Source: Patiria miniata
Lineage: Eukaryota; Echinodermata; Asteroidea; Valvatida; Asterinidae
DNA: 64,000 nt
NCBI RefSeq assembly: GCF_015706575.1
Contig: NW_024037074.1
Span: 1-64,000, forward strand
Direction of reading: 5' to 3'
Part shown: piece after piece, positions 10,640 through 22,664 of the stretch
How the letters are laid out: every line of letters begins with the position of its first letter
How positions within the stretch are numbered: the first letter of the stretch is position 1
Program-made: the position numbers and the translations under genes
The notes under the pieces: generated by a model
Seen by the model: the letters and a program-made list of their open reading frames with translations, nothing else
What the model was told of the DNA's origin: nothing
Database searches by the model: none

Positions 10640-12550
10640 CTTAGGGTACATTCGAGTACAATGTACATGTAGCTCACCCAGATCGATGTCTCAGGTTAAC
10701 CCTTGCTGTTCAATTCGCTCCAACGTCTCGAGTCAGCCACCACAGAAACTGCTCAAGGACCAAACTCGGTGGTGGAAACAGGTCCCATGCATACAAGTGT
10801 TGTTCATTTCAAGAAACGAACAAATTTGGCGGCTAGACGGCAAAAATGTCGAGCGGACCAAAAATCAACTTATTTCAAGCAAAAGGGTAATTATTTATGT
10901 AGTTAATTTCAACTTTAGAGGCTGTAATTCCAGCCCAACATTTTACTTTTGCAACTCTCTAAAAAGCAGTAAATCTCAAACTTAACACCCAGTCTGAAAT
11001 GGGCATTTTGTACGGACATCACGTGAGGATCGTGATGGCCCATGGTTGAATGTTTGATTAGTCCGGCTGTCATACAGTAGTTAACGTCTCCCTTTACAGA
11101 GTCGATCCCAGTGAGCTACTTAAAAGGCACCCTATGATTAATTTTTTTCAGTGAATAAATACACTGTAATAAAATACAGACCAAGATGCTAATGGGTTAA
11201 TTATATTGAATGACAGATATAAAAATCATCAGTTAAAAAAAAATTGCTCAGCCATTCGGAAGAACATAAATTGCAATTGGTCTCAAATTAAAGCTGATGG
11301 TCAAGTGCTATACACACTACCAAAGCTTATATCATCATAGCTCCTTGATTGTTTATTTAAGCACAGTTTTTGTAACTGATGCATTTTTTTATGCACACCC
11401 TGTGTAACAGCTATAAAGTGCTTTTGGGCAGCCAGGGGAGAGTAGGATTCTCAAAGGGAAGAAAATGGCGTATATCGCATTTTGGAAATACACTCTTCAT
11501 ATGTTCATACACCACACAACAAACATTTCATATTACAGCTTTAGCTAGAAAAATATTCTCACTAATAGGAAATTAGATCTTTATCATTCAATCCTAACTA
11601 TGAGGTGTTTTACGTGAAAAATAGGGAGGGGGACTTCCACAAATGACTTCTTTTATCAAGTGATACTAACTTTTCTTTCATTTTTGTTTTTAAGTTGTGC
11701 ACCATGTTACACAATTGTTTAAAACCCGATTAAAAACTCTTTTCTTTTTTTTTTACATTCTTGCAATGGTTGACATGTACATAGAACTCTCTGAGAAGTT
11801 GCAGTTGTATAAAAGAAAGAGAAGAGATATAAGCCACAGAAAAATCACTATCTGATAATGCTTGTCCAGTAACTTTACAGAAAACATTGTTGCTGACCAA
11901 GATTTGGTCAGTGACGGATGACATAGTTTGGTTTAATTAGCATTTTAAAGAGATTTTACACTTCAGATCAAACGTTTGTTTGAAAGTGATATTTATGGGA
12001 GTATGCACTCTGTATGCCTAACAGCAACAGTGACACTTTCCCTTGAATATGGCCACTTGGTCATTTTGTCAGGCAACACAACCTACATAATGACACACTA
12101 GCAGGGCAAATTCATCAAGGCAACAGAAAGGGACACAGGGGGAAAAAGTGGCCTGAGTGAATCAAAGTGAAAGATTGATTCAAACAGGAAAGAGGTACAA
12201 GCATATAAGGGCAGCCAGCTTCCAGACTGGACAAAGTGCTGGGTGGGAAAGGTACATAGTTTACGATGGAAAAAATATCATGTTTTTACTGTTTACATGC
12301 CAACTTAGTTGGCAGGAAAATGAACGAACATAGATATTGACTAGATGCGTATTGTGATTTGCAATGTTTCAAAGTCACGACAAGTAATCCACAGGACCAA
12401 GACAATTAATCCACAGGACAAAAACAACTTTACATGAGGGCATTCAAAAGTAGAGGCCAACAAGCACTGTATTATTCAGATAAGTTGTCACCATGGGAAT
12501 TACACATTTTTCTTGAGAGATTTTTCTTTTAAGAATGATTAAAAAGTATG
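10640..12550. other. Non-coding stretch
   Basis: I see only AT-rich sequence and short reading frames on both strands. There is no recognisable repeat apart from poly-T runs and no splice-bounded coding candidate. Confidence 0.5.
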
Positions 12551-12562
12551 GCACAGTCTTAC

Positions 12563-12715
12563 CTAGCAACTGCAATTGGGACAAGTTCGTGTTTCCATGA
12601 CTCCTGGTCTCCATTCTGTGCATCATCAGTGACAGGAGATGCTAATGAGACGAGAGAAGCTGGGGCTATCCTTGAGGGCTGGATGACTCCTGACTCCTTG
12701 GCTATGGAGATGCTC
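12563..12715 (-). CDS. Possible internal exon, unrecognised protein
   Basis: On the minus strand a 153-base open segment ends at a good donor (GCTAG then GTAAGA). It begins after a weak acceptor (GTGAG) with a branch-like GATTAAC about 15 bases upstream. It would encode about 50 residues including SISIAKESGVIQPSR and DDAQNGDQESWKHELVP, which look protein-like. The opposite strand is also open over the same bases. I recognise no family. The GC-richer sequence at 12,750-13,250 may hold decayed related coding sequence. No second exon is identified. Confidence 0.3.
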
Positions 12716-13433
12716 CTCACAGAGTACAGTTAATCATAACTGCTCCTCCAGTGAAGGTAAACGAAGAAGGTCTATTGTCCCTGGGCCCAGCACAGGAGTA
12801 AGATGCCATGGGTATAGAAGACCCGTAGGCTTGCTAAAGTGGGGACACATTGCTATGGGTGCCGAGTCCTTGGGTATAGGTGACCCATCGGACTGTCCAG
12901 TGAGGATGGGCTAAAACATGTCACCACCAGGATGTCGATATCTTAGAGGTGGCTCAGCTATAGGAACCAGTGTCAGCTTGCTGTAAATAGATCCTTGCTG
13001 GTGCCAGGTTGGGCAGTTTATCACTATCCCATATTTGCCAAGGGATCTTTATTCACCGAGTCCCGTAGGTGATGTCTTGCACTTCACCACATTCGCAGCA
13101 GATTCTCCAAGTCTGCACTTCAGGTCCTGCTTGTCCTTGTGGGATTGTAAAAGGCTGTGAATACTGATTAGTGTGCCCTTGTAAAATAATATAGCAAACC
13201 ACCAAACAACTGGCCAGTGGTAAGGTGGTCTTCCAACTGACATTCAATTTGGCGTTTGGCACTATGCTGAAGTTTCATTGGAGTCAACATTGATTTGAAT
13301 TTGTTGACTCTCAAGCAATTTGATCGTCAGAGAAAGCAAATCCCAACTTAAGTGTCCTACATGTATATATTAAGACCTGTTCTGTATACCAATACTCTAA
13401 TATAGTAAAATGTCATTTTTAATATATTTTCAA

Positions 13434-13620
13434 AGAGTATGGTGGCATATTGATCTCATCTAATCAATGCTCGCAGTAACGTTAATCCTTCATCATTACC
13501 TTCAGTATTATTCCCATGCAATATTCACATGCAACTAAACTTTCAAAGTTAAGCTGATGAGTATAAAGTATTGACTCAGACATATTCAAGTTGACTATGA
13601 AAGGACAATAAATATTACCA
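13434..13620 (+). repeat. Direct repeat copy 1 (partner about 13,932-14,120)
   Basis: The order GAGTATGGTGGCAT, GCAGTAACRTTA, CTTCAT, GCAAAGTTAAGCTGRTGAGT, GACATATT, GTTGACTAT is shared between the two stretches about 500 bp apart. A C tract has expanded in the second copy. It is an old local duplication with no coding content. Confidence 0.6.
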
Positions 13621-14499
13621 TATTATGCTATGAATTATCAATAACATATATGCATACGAGTAATAACTTGAGTACTATATTATTCAAACATTTCCAGAGT
13701 TTTCTAATTTAAAAGAATAATTTCACATTTTACTGGTATTTTCAATGGTTTTTGATAGTCGGTAATTGAAGAATGTAAAATATTTATGGTTAGAAAGTTG
13801 GCACATGATCCATATGTGAGAAGAATTAGATTACCATTTTTATTTGTCAAGGTAGGTCTATATCGTGTTTAAATGAAATAATCAGAGAACAGTTTCCAAA
13901 TTACATTTTGATGAAACCCTGAGGCACACAGAGTATGGTGGCATTAATGTTAAAATCTATTTTTGCAGTAACATTACCCCCCCCCCTTCATTGCCAAAGG
14001 AATTATTCCAACGAAATTTTTACATCCATTTTTTTTATTTGCAAAGTTAAGCTGGTGAGTATACAGTATACATGTAGATTCCGACATATTAGAGTTGACA
14101 ACTATAAAGCATGTGAAGTGCTGCTATGAAGCGCGTCACCTTTTCAGTTTGGTAGCGCACGATCATTGAGGGCGTACTTGTGGGAAAAAGAGGCGTTGCG
14201 CATTAGTCTGTTGCTAGCCAGGGAACAGAGTGCTGCATAGACTCAAATCGGGGTAATAGCACACCAGGCCCGTCATTTTTAATCCTTGTTCTGTTCTTTC
14301 AGTATATTTTTACTTTTTTAAGAATGTGGGGATTTTGTGATGTGAACATGTTTTTTTTTTCTTGTTTTGTTTTGTATTATAGTGCAATATTGTGGCACAT
14401 GTATCTTCTGTGCATAATTCTTATAATTTACTATTTCACTGTATTGATGTCCTTTATATTATTATATTGTTATTGTAACATGTGTGTGTCACTATTTAT

Positions 14500-14905
14500 A
14501 GCTATAGCTTCCTATGGTTGTGAGTCCAAGGGCAGACTAGCGTAGAGTGGATGCCTTTGAGATCTGGGCATACAGACGCGTTCTCCGAGTGTCGTGGATG
14601 GAGAGGAGGACCAACCGCTGGGTATTGGATACCACAGGGAGTGAGTTGATGCTGAGACAACAGATGGCTGTGCGGAAGATGCATTTCTTTGGCCACGTCA
14701 TGCGCCGCGAAGGAATCGACAAAGAAATAATCCAGGGATTGGTCTATGGGAAGAGACGTCATCCAACAACATCATGGAACCAACGACATAAAGCAGTGGA
14801 CTAGACAGGGACTTGCAGCAGCATCAAGATCAGCAGTGGATCAAGATTGTTGGCGTAGACTAGTAATGGCCACTGAGCGCAAATTGCGCCATCGGACTGA
14901 AGAGA
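14500..14905 (+). mobile_element. LINE (non-LTR retrotransposon) 3' coding fragment
   Basis: The translation holds the familiar tail of non-LTR retrotransposon ORF2: YGCES, then DAFEIWAYRRVLRVSW, ERRTNRWVL, FFGHVMRREG, and after a frame change at about 14,770 DIKQWTRQGLAAASRSA with DCWRRLV. Only the region after the RT domain is present. It is a 5'-truncated, frame-broken copy. The motif set is common to RTE/CR1/I-like invertebrate LINEs; I do not assign the clade. Confidence 0.8.
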
Positions 14906-14924
14906 GAGGGAGGTACTTGACCGT

Positions 14925-15283
14925 GATTCATTCATGTGGTATCCCCCATTCAACATGTGGTATCCCCCCTTCGGCCACTACGTTCACTGTTTAACCAAGA
15001 AGAATCGTGATTTCATATGGGGACGAGTAGTGTGACAGCTCTTTCAACACCCTCAAGACAGGATTGCAGGAGGCCACTATCCTGGGTTACTCTCAACTGG
15101 AGGGCCAATACATACTCAATCTGATGCCAGCAGGGATGGGATCAGTCAGTTCTCTCGCAAATTTAGGAAGGGGAAAGAAAGAGTTATCACCTATGCAAGT
15201 CTGGCATTGTCCGAACCAGGTGCCTACCTATGTTGCCCAATACCTACATGTTCCACAACCCTAACCCTGGAAGCATCTGCATC
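14925..15283 (+). repeat. Direct repeat, possible Penelope pseudo-LTR, copy 1
   Basis: Its first part (GTGATTCATTCATGTGGTAT...) recurs at about 15,781-15,812 and its main part (CGGCCACTACGT... to AAGCATCTGCAT) recurs at about 16,462-16,777. Between those two pieces at the second site sits the 16.04-16.49 kb reading frame. This copy looks like the same repeat without that insert. Confidence 0.65.
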
Positions 15284-15779
15284 TGAGGCCTTTACTTTTA
15301 AAAGATATGCCAGGCCTGTACAGAGGATTTTCAAATGAGTGTCATGTATGTTTCTATCGGGGAGTGTTCATATCAAGTAGCAAAGACTATTCATAAGATA
15401 GAATTTGCATCAATATTAGGTTTTGTCCTTCATCGACGTACAAACACTGTATACTCAGTGTGTTCAACCTGAGTGAAAGTCAGCAAAAGCACTCGGGTGG
15501 GAATCGAACCCACAACCTTCTGCTTTGTTGAGCAGACGTCTTACCACTCGACCACCAAGCACGTGAGGTTGTTTAACTTTTACTCGGGGTGTAACACACC
15601 GAGTAGACAGTGGTTATATGTCGGTGAAGGGCAAAACCTAATTATTGCAAATTGTAAAGACTTAAATTGTGGACGCAAAGTGTCTGCAAGATATAAATCA
15701 CACAACAAAAATATGATTTAGCTAAATAACACTTTTCAACGGTACATGTATTAGTACCCGTCTCTGGTGCAGGCCTGCA
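15284..15779. repeat. Dispersed 495-bp block, copy 2
   Basis: Second copy of 10,058-10,553, same orientation, including a minus-strand tRNA-like core (about 15,485-15,570) with its two inverted arms. Its ends abut the flanking direct repeats directly, so it probably inserted into or was duplicated into that repeat. Confidence 0.85.
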
Positions 15780-15780
15780 A

Positions 15781-16777
15781 TGGTGATTCATTCATGTGGT
15801 ATCCCCCATTCAACTACTATAGTGGCATGGTGGCAACGTTGGAAACATTTCCATGCACTTTTCAGCTCATAAAAGGACTGGTCACAACAAACCGCCGACT
15901 TTGAGTGCTACATTTGGACTTCCGACCCGGTGCATCATTCACAAACAGGTGAACAGCTAGCCAGCTGATACTACAGCTGCGTATAATAACACTAACTTTC
16001 AGTTTTTACCAACAAGAGTGTCCTTACCCCTCCAATCACCATGGCCAGTTCACATCGAGCACAAAACAATGGTGTTTGGACAAGAATGAAACTGTCAACT
16101 CCTTCGACATCTGGAAACACAACCTACAATACATATCATTTCAAATATTTCAAGCTTCCTTGTAAAGTTCACATGGAACTCCACCGAGTAAATAAAACCC
16201 AATCCGAGCTTATTTGGCCAAAAACAAAAACAATGAACACGTTATATTCAACCTATCATAAGCTATCCATCTCCACATCAGAGAAAACAGCCCTGAGTAA
16301 AGATTTAAACTTTGTTCCCACTCCGGCCAAACCACTACCAAAGACGAATGAGAATTGCATACCTCATGCAAAACAAACCCTTCAAACATACAAAGACCAT
16401 TCAAACCTTTGTGAGGAACTTTTCAAAGTCTTCTTCCTACTGGAAGAACGAGATACACTCACTACAAGCACGGCCACTACGTACACTGTTTAACCAAGAA
16501 GAATCGTGATTTCATATGGGACGAGTAGTGTGACAGCTCTTTCAACACCCTCAAGACAGGATTGCAGGAGGTACCCTGGGTTACTCTCAATTGGAGGGCC
16601 AATACATACTCGATCTGATGCCAGCAGGGATGGGATGAGTGAGTTCTCTCGCAAGTTTAGGAAGGGAAACAAAGAGTTATCGCCTATGCAAGTCTGGCAT
16701 TGTCCGAACCAGGTGCCTACCTATGTTGCCCAATACCTACATGTTCCACAACCCTGACCCTGGAAGCATCTGCATGT
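15781..16777 (+). mobile_element. Penelope-like retroelement fragment
   Basis: An open frame of 150 codons (16,041-16,493) contains KLSISTSEKTALSKDLNFVP-TP. This resembles the LTxxExxLLxKGLNFxPTP block upstream of the RT domain in Penelope-like elements. The RT domain is not present here. The piece is flanked by a direct repeat (see 14,925-15,283), an arrangement this family is known for. It is broken and incomplete. The family call rests on one motif. Confidence 0.45.
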
Positions 16778-17021
16778 AACCCTAAGCATCTAACCCTAAG
16801 CATCTAACCCTAAGCATCTAACCCTCTAAACCTAACCATCTCTAACCCTAACCATCTAAACCTACCACCTAAACCTAACCATCTAAACCTAACCATCTAA
16901 CCCTAACCATCTAAACCTAACCCTACCCTAACCATCTAAACCTAACATCTAAACCTAACCATCTAAACCTAACATCCAACCCTAACCATCTAAACCTAAC
17001 CCTAACCCTAAGCCTAACCCT
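16777..17021. repeat. Telomere-like degenerate minisatellite
   Basis: About 245 bp is made of CCCTAA-type hexamers mixed with a 13-base unit AACCTAACCATCT and a 14-base unit TAACCCTAAGCATC. It begins exactly where the flanking direct repeat ends with GCATCTGCATG. It is followed by short repeats of TATTGGGGAACA at about 17,035-17,075. The array is interstitial. Confidence 0.85.
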
Positions 17022-17079
17022 GAAGATTTTGGGGAACATATATAGGTATTGGGGAACAGGTATTGGGGAACATCGGGTA

Positions 17080-18380
17080 GACCCCGTCCAAAACCCAAAC
17101 CTAATTACTGTGTAACAAGGCGTAATTGCGAGCTGTTGTCCAGCTTCCTCAAGCATCGAACGCAACACCTCTAGGGCTGAGTCACCAGTAGAAGAAGCCA
17201 TGCAGGCGGGATGTGCAGAGCCAATCAAAACATGCAGAGCCAATCAAAACAAGTGAGGCCCAACTAAAGAACGACACCATAACCTGGGTTCTGAAGGAGA
17301 AAAATGCAGCAGTCGACCATACCAGAGTGCCGTATCAATAAATGGTCCAGCATCAAAAACTTACTGGTCCAACTGGGACCAGTTCGGGTGAGCTGGTGCC
17401 AGACATCGATCTTGAGGAGACATTGAGCTGGACTGCTACCAAGATGACAAAACCTTCATCGTCACCAAGTTTCAGCCGGCATAGCAACCAAGATCAGAAA
17501 AGGATGTGGATGTTTGACATCATCTTCAATGCCAAGCTTAAGAAGAAATGAACCATTAGGTCCCAAATTATTCTTTCTGAGTACTGCTCCCATTAGAGAC
17601 GTCCCATAATTTAAAAGTGTTATTAAAGTGCTCTTAAAATATTCTAAAATCATTCTTAACTTGTTTGGAAAAGGTTCTTAAATGGTTCTTAAATTGTTAT
17701 GAAAATGTTCTTTAAAGTATTCTCTTAATTAAAACAAATTAAACTGTAAGACATCTCCAGTACCACAGTTAACAAGAGGTAACTTTTCATGTTGGCAAAA
17801 TTGTTTTTTTTTATTAATGTAATTTGTGAGTTATTGTGTATAAGCTTTCAGGTCGGGACACCCTGGCTTAATTAAAGAGGGCCCATAGTAATGCAAATCA
17901 TACATCGCTACGAGTGTTGCTATGAAGCACATCACGTGAACAGTTGCATAGTGCGCTTTCGTTGAGGGCATACTTGCATGAAGAGGCGCAGCACATCAGT
18001 CTGTTGCTAGCCAAGGCACGGAGCACACGAACAGTTTACCCGATGGTAAGTCTACACTACACTATGCTACTGTCAGAATTCCCCTTAGATTTGAAGTGTT
18101 TTATATATTTCCAAATGTGCTTGTAGACTTCTTCATGTTTATTTATTAACTTCTGACTCTTATTTACACAGGGCCATGGATTTCTTTGCCAACATGTAAA
18201 TAACCTACTATTTTGTTTAGCAATACAGGACTGACAGGAGCAGTAGAATTCTCTTACTTTGTGTTACCCATACCAATAGCATGTAATGCCTTTTGTGTTT
18301 AATTGAATAAGCTTATCCAATTCGTCCTCAATCTTTGTGTTTGAATTCCTTGAGGTTGTAATGAATGAAGCGGAATGTTA
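17080..18380. other. Non-coding stretch with local repeats
   Basis: It holds an A/T-rich degenerate stretch of TTCTTAAAtgtt words at about 17,560-17,730. A piece at about 17,910-18,030 (GAGGGCATACTTG, CAGTCTGTTGCTAGCCA) also occurs at about 14,150-14,230. I see no convincing gene. Confidence 0.45.
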
Positions 18381-18384
18381 GGTA

Positions 18385-18792
18385 TCACGGTTGGTTTGCA
18401 GTGATTGCTGGTATAAGAGAGATTTTTGGGTGTGCCACGGCAGAGCACATTTGATTTTTGATAGACATGGATGTCATGCTTTGATCCTCTGAGCCGCGCG
18501 CTTTCTTGCAAGCGGTATAGCTGCCGCATTTGCTGCAACTTGCAGAAGCAGATATTACAGACTGCTTAAGGGCAAATAGTGGTGTGGAGCTGAGACCAAG
18601 AGCGGCTGGATCAGCGAATCCAAGATCGTGAATGACAAGGAAACCATGGCCCTTGGCCCTTGTAGCCTGTAGTGCAAATTTGAGGTAGATGGTTGGTGAG
18701 CCGGGATGCTCAAGACGTGGATTAATGCAGTAGCAACCGTCGAGTTGAGGTAGAGTCGCAGAGACGACAGAGGACACCGGAAGGGCTGTCAT
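18385..18792 (-). CDS. Uncharacterised 135-aa reading frame
   Basis: This open frame from ATG (MTALPVSSVVSATLPQLDG...) is 135 codons long and locally GC-richer than its surroundings. A possible zinc-binding or redox pair, CSKCGS with a further C four residues on (YTACKKA), lies near residues 85-97. I recognise no family. It could be an exon of a transposase-like gene or a decayed host exon. A second frame is open over part of it, which weakens the case. Confidence 0.3.
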   Translation of the reverse strand: MTALPVSSVVSATLPQLDGCYCINPRLEHPGSPTIYLKFALQATRAKGHGFLVIHDLGFADPAALGLSSTPLFALKQSVISASASCSKCGSYTACKKARGSEDQSMTSMSIKNQMCSAVAHPKISLIPAITANQP

Positions 18793-19609
18793 CTCTAGTG
18801 TAACACCACTGAGAGGCTGAAATCAGCAGCAGAACAACAAAGGTTTAAAATACGGTGAACTGTATTATTTCTTATTATTTGCAATAACATTTAATTGTTA
18901 TTGAAATCTATTTAGATAGATTTCTTTGATCATCTTGATTTACAAGACATGTTTTTTGTGATTTATAAATTGAAGAGGTATTTGTTTTTGGCAAATTTGA
19001 CTGGAAATTGAATTTGGAAGTAGTAGTTAACTGGTCATTGTTGTTTTTTTAATAGATCCTTTGGAAAACATCCAAAGTTAGTATACCGGTACATTGCTTT
19101 TTTTATGACTTAGTGGACAAACGTAGAAGTGAAGTGGTTTGAAAGTATCCACACCTAGCGTTCTTGTTTGAGTTTAATTTGTTCAGAAAGTAAAAACAGA
19201 TATTCCTTTAATTACTATTTTTTTGGTTCAGTTGTGTTTCAAGTTAAGAGTTTAAAACTGAGAAGAAAGAATACTTATAGTTTATTTTGTGAGATATTTT
19301 TGTTGTTTTCCGCATTAATCATCCATTTTATGACTTAAAAGAAATTTATAATCCTTTTTATGACTTAAGGAGAAATATTGTAAATACTGCAAGAAGAAGT
19401 GGACTTATAAATTAAATTGTAAATAATAATTGTGTAAATAGAACTGATCTTGTCCATTGTTGTGATTATTTGGTGTTTGCAATCTAATCATTTTATCTTT
19501 CCAGCCACAGTCCCTAAAACAAAAGGGTAACTGTGACAGCTACGAGTCATACGCTGCACTGTGTACAGCTGGAGGTCCAGACTGCACCGCCATATCAGTG
19601 TGACCAGCC

Positions 19610-19735
19610 GACATGCTTATTGGTTGGGCCTGTGACTCACATTTTCATTATTTAATGCGTGGCTTGGATGCTGACATGCTTATTGGTTGGGCCTGTGACT
19701 ACACATTTTCATTATTTAATGCGTGGCTTGGATGC
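19610..19735 (+). repeat. Tandem duplication of a 63-bp unit
   Basis: The unit GACATGCTTATTGGTTGGGC... to GTGGCTTGGATGC occurs twice head to tail with one small indel (GACTCACA against GACTACACA). A copy of the CTGCATAG/ACTCAAA phrase seen at about 14,235 follows. Confidence 0.85.
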
Positions 19736-19739
19736 GCTG

Positions 19740-21650
19740 CATAGCGAGCACTGTATTGACTCAAACTGGGGTAGAAGCACATACTGTGGAGGCATGCAAT
19801 CAAAGCGTGAGTCCATTTCCTACCCAGGCTGCTAAAGATTTCACCTATCGTTTTTTTAGCGTTCGTTATTAATAAATGTGTTGAATCTAGTAACTGCTGT
19901 CACTGTCTCTTTACTGCATTGTCCACTGACTCATTCAGTTTCTTGCCTATAGATGGGGATATGTTTTCTCTAAACGGTGAGGATTACTGGTGACCAACTT
20001 AAAAATACTAGTTTCCTAATTCATGTAACTGGAGGAACATAGGGAGCAAATTGCTAGTTCAGGAATATTTTTCAAGCAAAATAATTAATTGAAATAAATC
20101 ATATTACAGCCTAACATTGTACTGAATCATTTCTAAAAAGTCAAACAAACCCTTTTGAAATACTGTGTGCCTCAGTGTTTTATCAAAAGATATTTTGAAC
20201 CTTTTTTTCTAATGATAATGATTATTCAAATGCTTATGTATGTTTACTGTTTTCAGGCATGCAACTGGCATTTTAGGGGGAAAAAAGGAAACTCCAAAAC
20301 CACACAAGACTTTGTATGGTATTTTCAATTTGTAATAGCATTCACGAAAAGTTAAAAACAAGGAAATCAGCAGATCCGAGGAAAAGTTGCATGCCTGAAT
20401 TTTGACTACTTTAGTTTTGGTTTTTCTTGATTTTGAATACCAAAATAAATGTAAGACAAAGTAAAGTAATAAACTGCTGACACTTATTTAAATTCGGTCA
20501 TTACTGTTAAGTAGCCTTCAACACTAACTTTTGTGTGATCGGTCACAGACAGTCAAAATTTCAATTCTTTTTCCCCTGCCATGCCTTTTACACAGGCTAG
20601 TCACCAACAGTCAGATCTTGTTTAAAGGCACTGTGACAGTCCATTCCATCAACAGACAAAAGCAGGAGATTCAAAGGTGTTCAAGTTTTTTGTAAAAAAC
20701 TGATGGAAATACCAAAAAAATATTTAAATCAGAAATCATGATTTGGTTTTGACATTTATGCCCTCGCACTTACTACGTGGACAAGCCCAAAGCTTAGACT
20801 TGAGTAGGCCTACTTGAGGCAACACTCACACTCAATTAATAAGCTAGTGAAAACACCATAATTCTTGTTACATGTAGATGGGTTTGCCTTCTCTGACCCC
20901 AAATTCTTTAAAAGATCAAGAAATGTCAAATGACACCAACAAATTGCCTATCAAAAAGAATCAACAATAAAAAGTAACACAAATTTGAAGTTATAACAAA
21001 AAAGGATTGAAAACGTTGAATGTATTTAAAAAGTAGAAGTAATTTTTTATCAAGTATCAAAGATTTAACAAGTGTTGCCATGCTGAGTCACAAAGTCAGT
21101 GGTTAGGATAAGGGTAGGGGTGTTTTGGGGGAGGGGGGTTCATAGTCTTGTTTTTGTTTTTTTTTATTTTGTTTCAAACAATTTCTAATTCAAGGGCTCT
21201 GGTGAACATGTTTTTCAAGGAAGTGACAAAATTAAGTGGTTACTCACCATATGCATGCAAGTACATTACTTGTGTGGTCGTCCACATAAAAGACAACTGG
21301 TGCCAATGGTTTGGCTTTGCATGGTTTACCTAATAAGGGTGATGACCTGCTTGCAACAGCAGCAATACTAGCATCCAGTACAATTAATTGAAATAAAACA
21401 ACGTAAAGGGCTGTGGCTTTCAGTGTGAACTTTTACCCAATTTTCTGTATGACTAAACAAATTAGCAAGGGATTACTTTGAATTAATCTTAACCTAAAAA
21501 AACCTAATGAACTAGACCTTTCAGCCATTGACTTGAAGTTGAAGGCAACTAACTGAGGTTAGAACTAGAATTGTGTGTCTAGAATGGGAGTGTACATGCC
21601 TGGCAAGGAGGGTTGATGCATGGCAGCTTTGATTGGAATAACATTTTGCA
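19740..21650. other. Non-coding stretch
   Basis: AT-rich, with no recognisable coding segment. Words shared with the MITE-like element at 6.65-7.0 kb (CACAGACAGTC, CACCAACAGTCAGAT) occur at about 20,540-20,620. Confidence 0.5.
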
Positions 21651-21679
21651 CGTAGGACAGTATCGGTAAAGAAGGGATG

Positions 21680-22065
21680 TAATTATGGCAAGTGATGGCA
21701 ATAGGCCTAGAGACATTAGACAACATGGCAAGAATTATCACTTTAGACAAGAATTAATTGGCACTTGAGGCAAGAGTTAGCACTTTAGGCGAGAGATGGC
21801 ACTTTAGGCGAGAGATGGCACTTGAGGCAAGAGATGGCACTTCAGGCTAGAGATGGCACTTTAGGCAAGAGATGGCACTTTAGACAAGGATTGGCACTTT
21901 AGGCAAGAATTAATTGGCACTTTAGGCAAGAATTAATTGGCACTTTTGGCAAGAAATAGTTGGCACTTTAGGTAAGAATTAAGTGGCACTTTAGGCAAAT
22001 ATTGGCACTTTAGGCAAGAAAGTGGCAGGCAAGACAGGACAATTAACATAAGGCAAGAAAGGGCA
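21680..22065 (+). repeat. Minisatellite, 19-24 bp unit
   Basis: About 14 units follow the pattern GGCACTTTAGGCAAGAGAT or GGCACTTTAGGCAAGAATTAATT. The unit type shifts from GAGAT to AATTAATT along the array, which suggests expansion in at least two steps. The last unit passes into GGCAAGAAAGGGCAATT. Confidence 0.9.
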
Positions 22066-22099
22066 ATTTTTGTTCACTATAGAATGTCAAGTGAGTACA

Positions 22100-22650
22100 T
22101 GTACATGAATGTTACTTACAGAGCTGAGTTTTGAGGACAGACACCCACAGACAAGCTAAAAGGGGAACTAGATGTTAACTATTGGTGGAGTGAGTATTGG
22201 AGGCCTGTGGAATATTGAGATGCTAGCACAGCAAAGGACTCCAGATATCACTGATGATGGAACTGATGTCCTGCAGAAAAATCCTGTGCCAGACATCCAA
22301 GGCCTTTCAGACTCGGCAAGGATTGTGGCACTCAATACTTATGACGAGGTGCTACCGATCGGTAAAATGCTGAATTATCAAAAATTTCCTGCAATCTCCC
22401 CAAAGAACCATGCGCCTTGTGTTCATGGAGTCCAGCGCTAAGATCCTCACCGATGTACCCAATGCAGACCTTTCTGTATTCACAGGTGTTACATCAGGTT
22501 AGGTCTCAGAGTCTTACTCATCCTTGTAGGCTATTGCAGATCATGTTAGGCATGGAAAACCTAGATGCCAGTGTCATTCAGGAAGGACTAAATGCAATAA
22601 GAGCTGCCTATGAAGGGAAGTGTAATGGACCAGATGAACCTGATGGGTAG
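22100..22650 (+). other. Open, coding-like segment, unrecognised
   Basis: Two overlapping plus-strand frames (22,172-22,441 and 22,417-22,650) give protein-like sequence such as PDIQGLSDSARIVALNTYDE and SVIQEGLNAIRAAYEGK. I do not recognise it. It abuts the Penelope-like RT fragment that follows, so it may belong to that or another retroelement. Confidence 0.25.
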
Positions 22651-22664
22651 ACTTTGAGTATACG

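Noticed and set aside
21680-22065. CRISPR array
   Set aside because: Units are contiguous and degenerate with no unique spacers of constant length; it is a minisatellite in a eukaryotic sequence.
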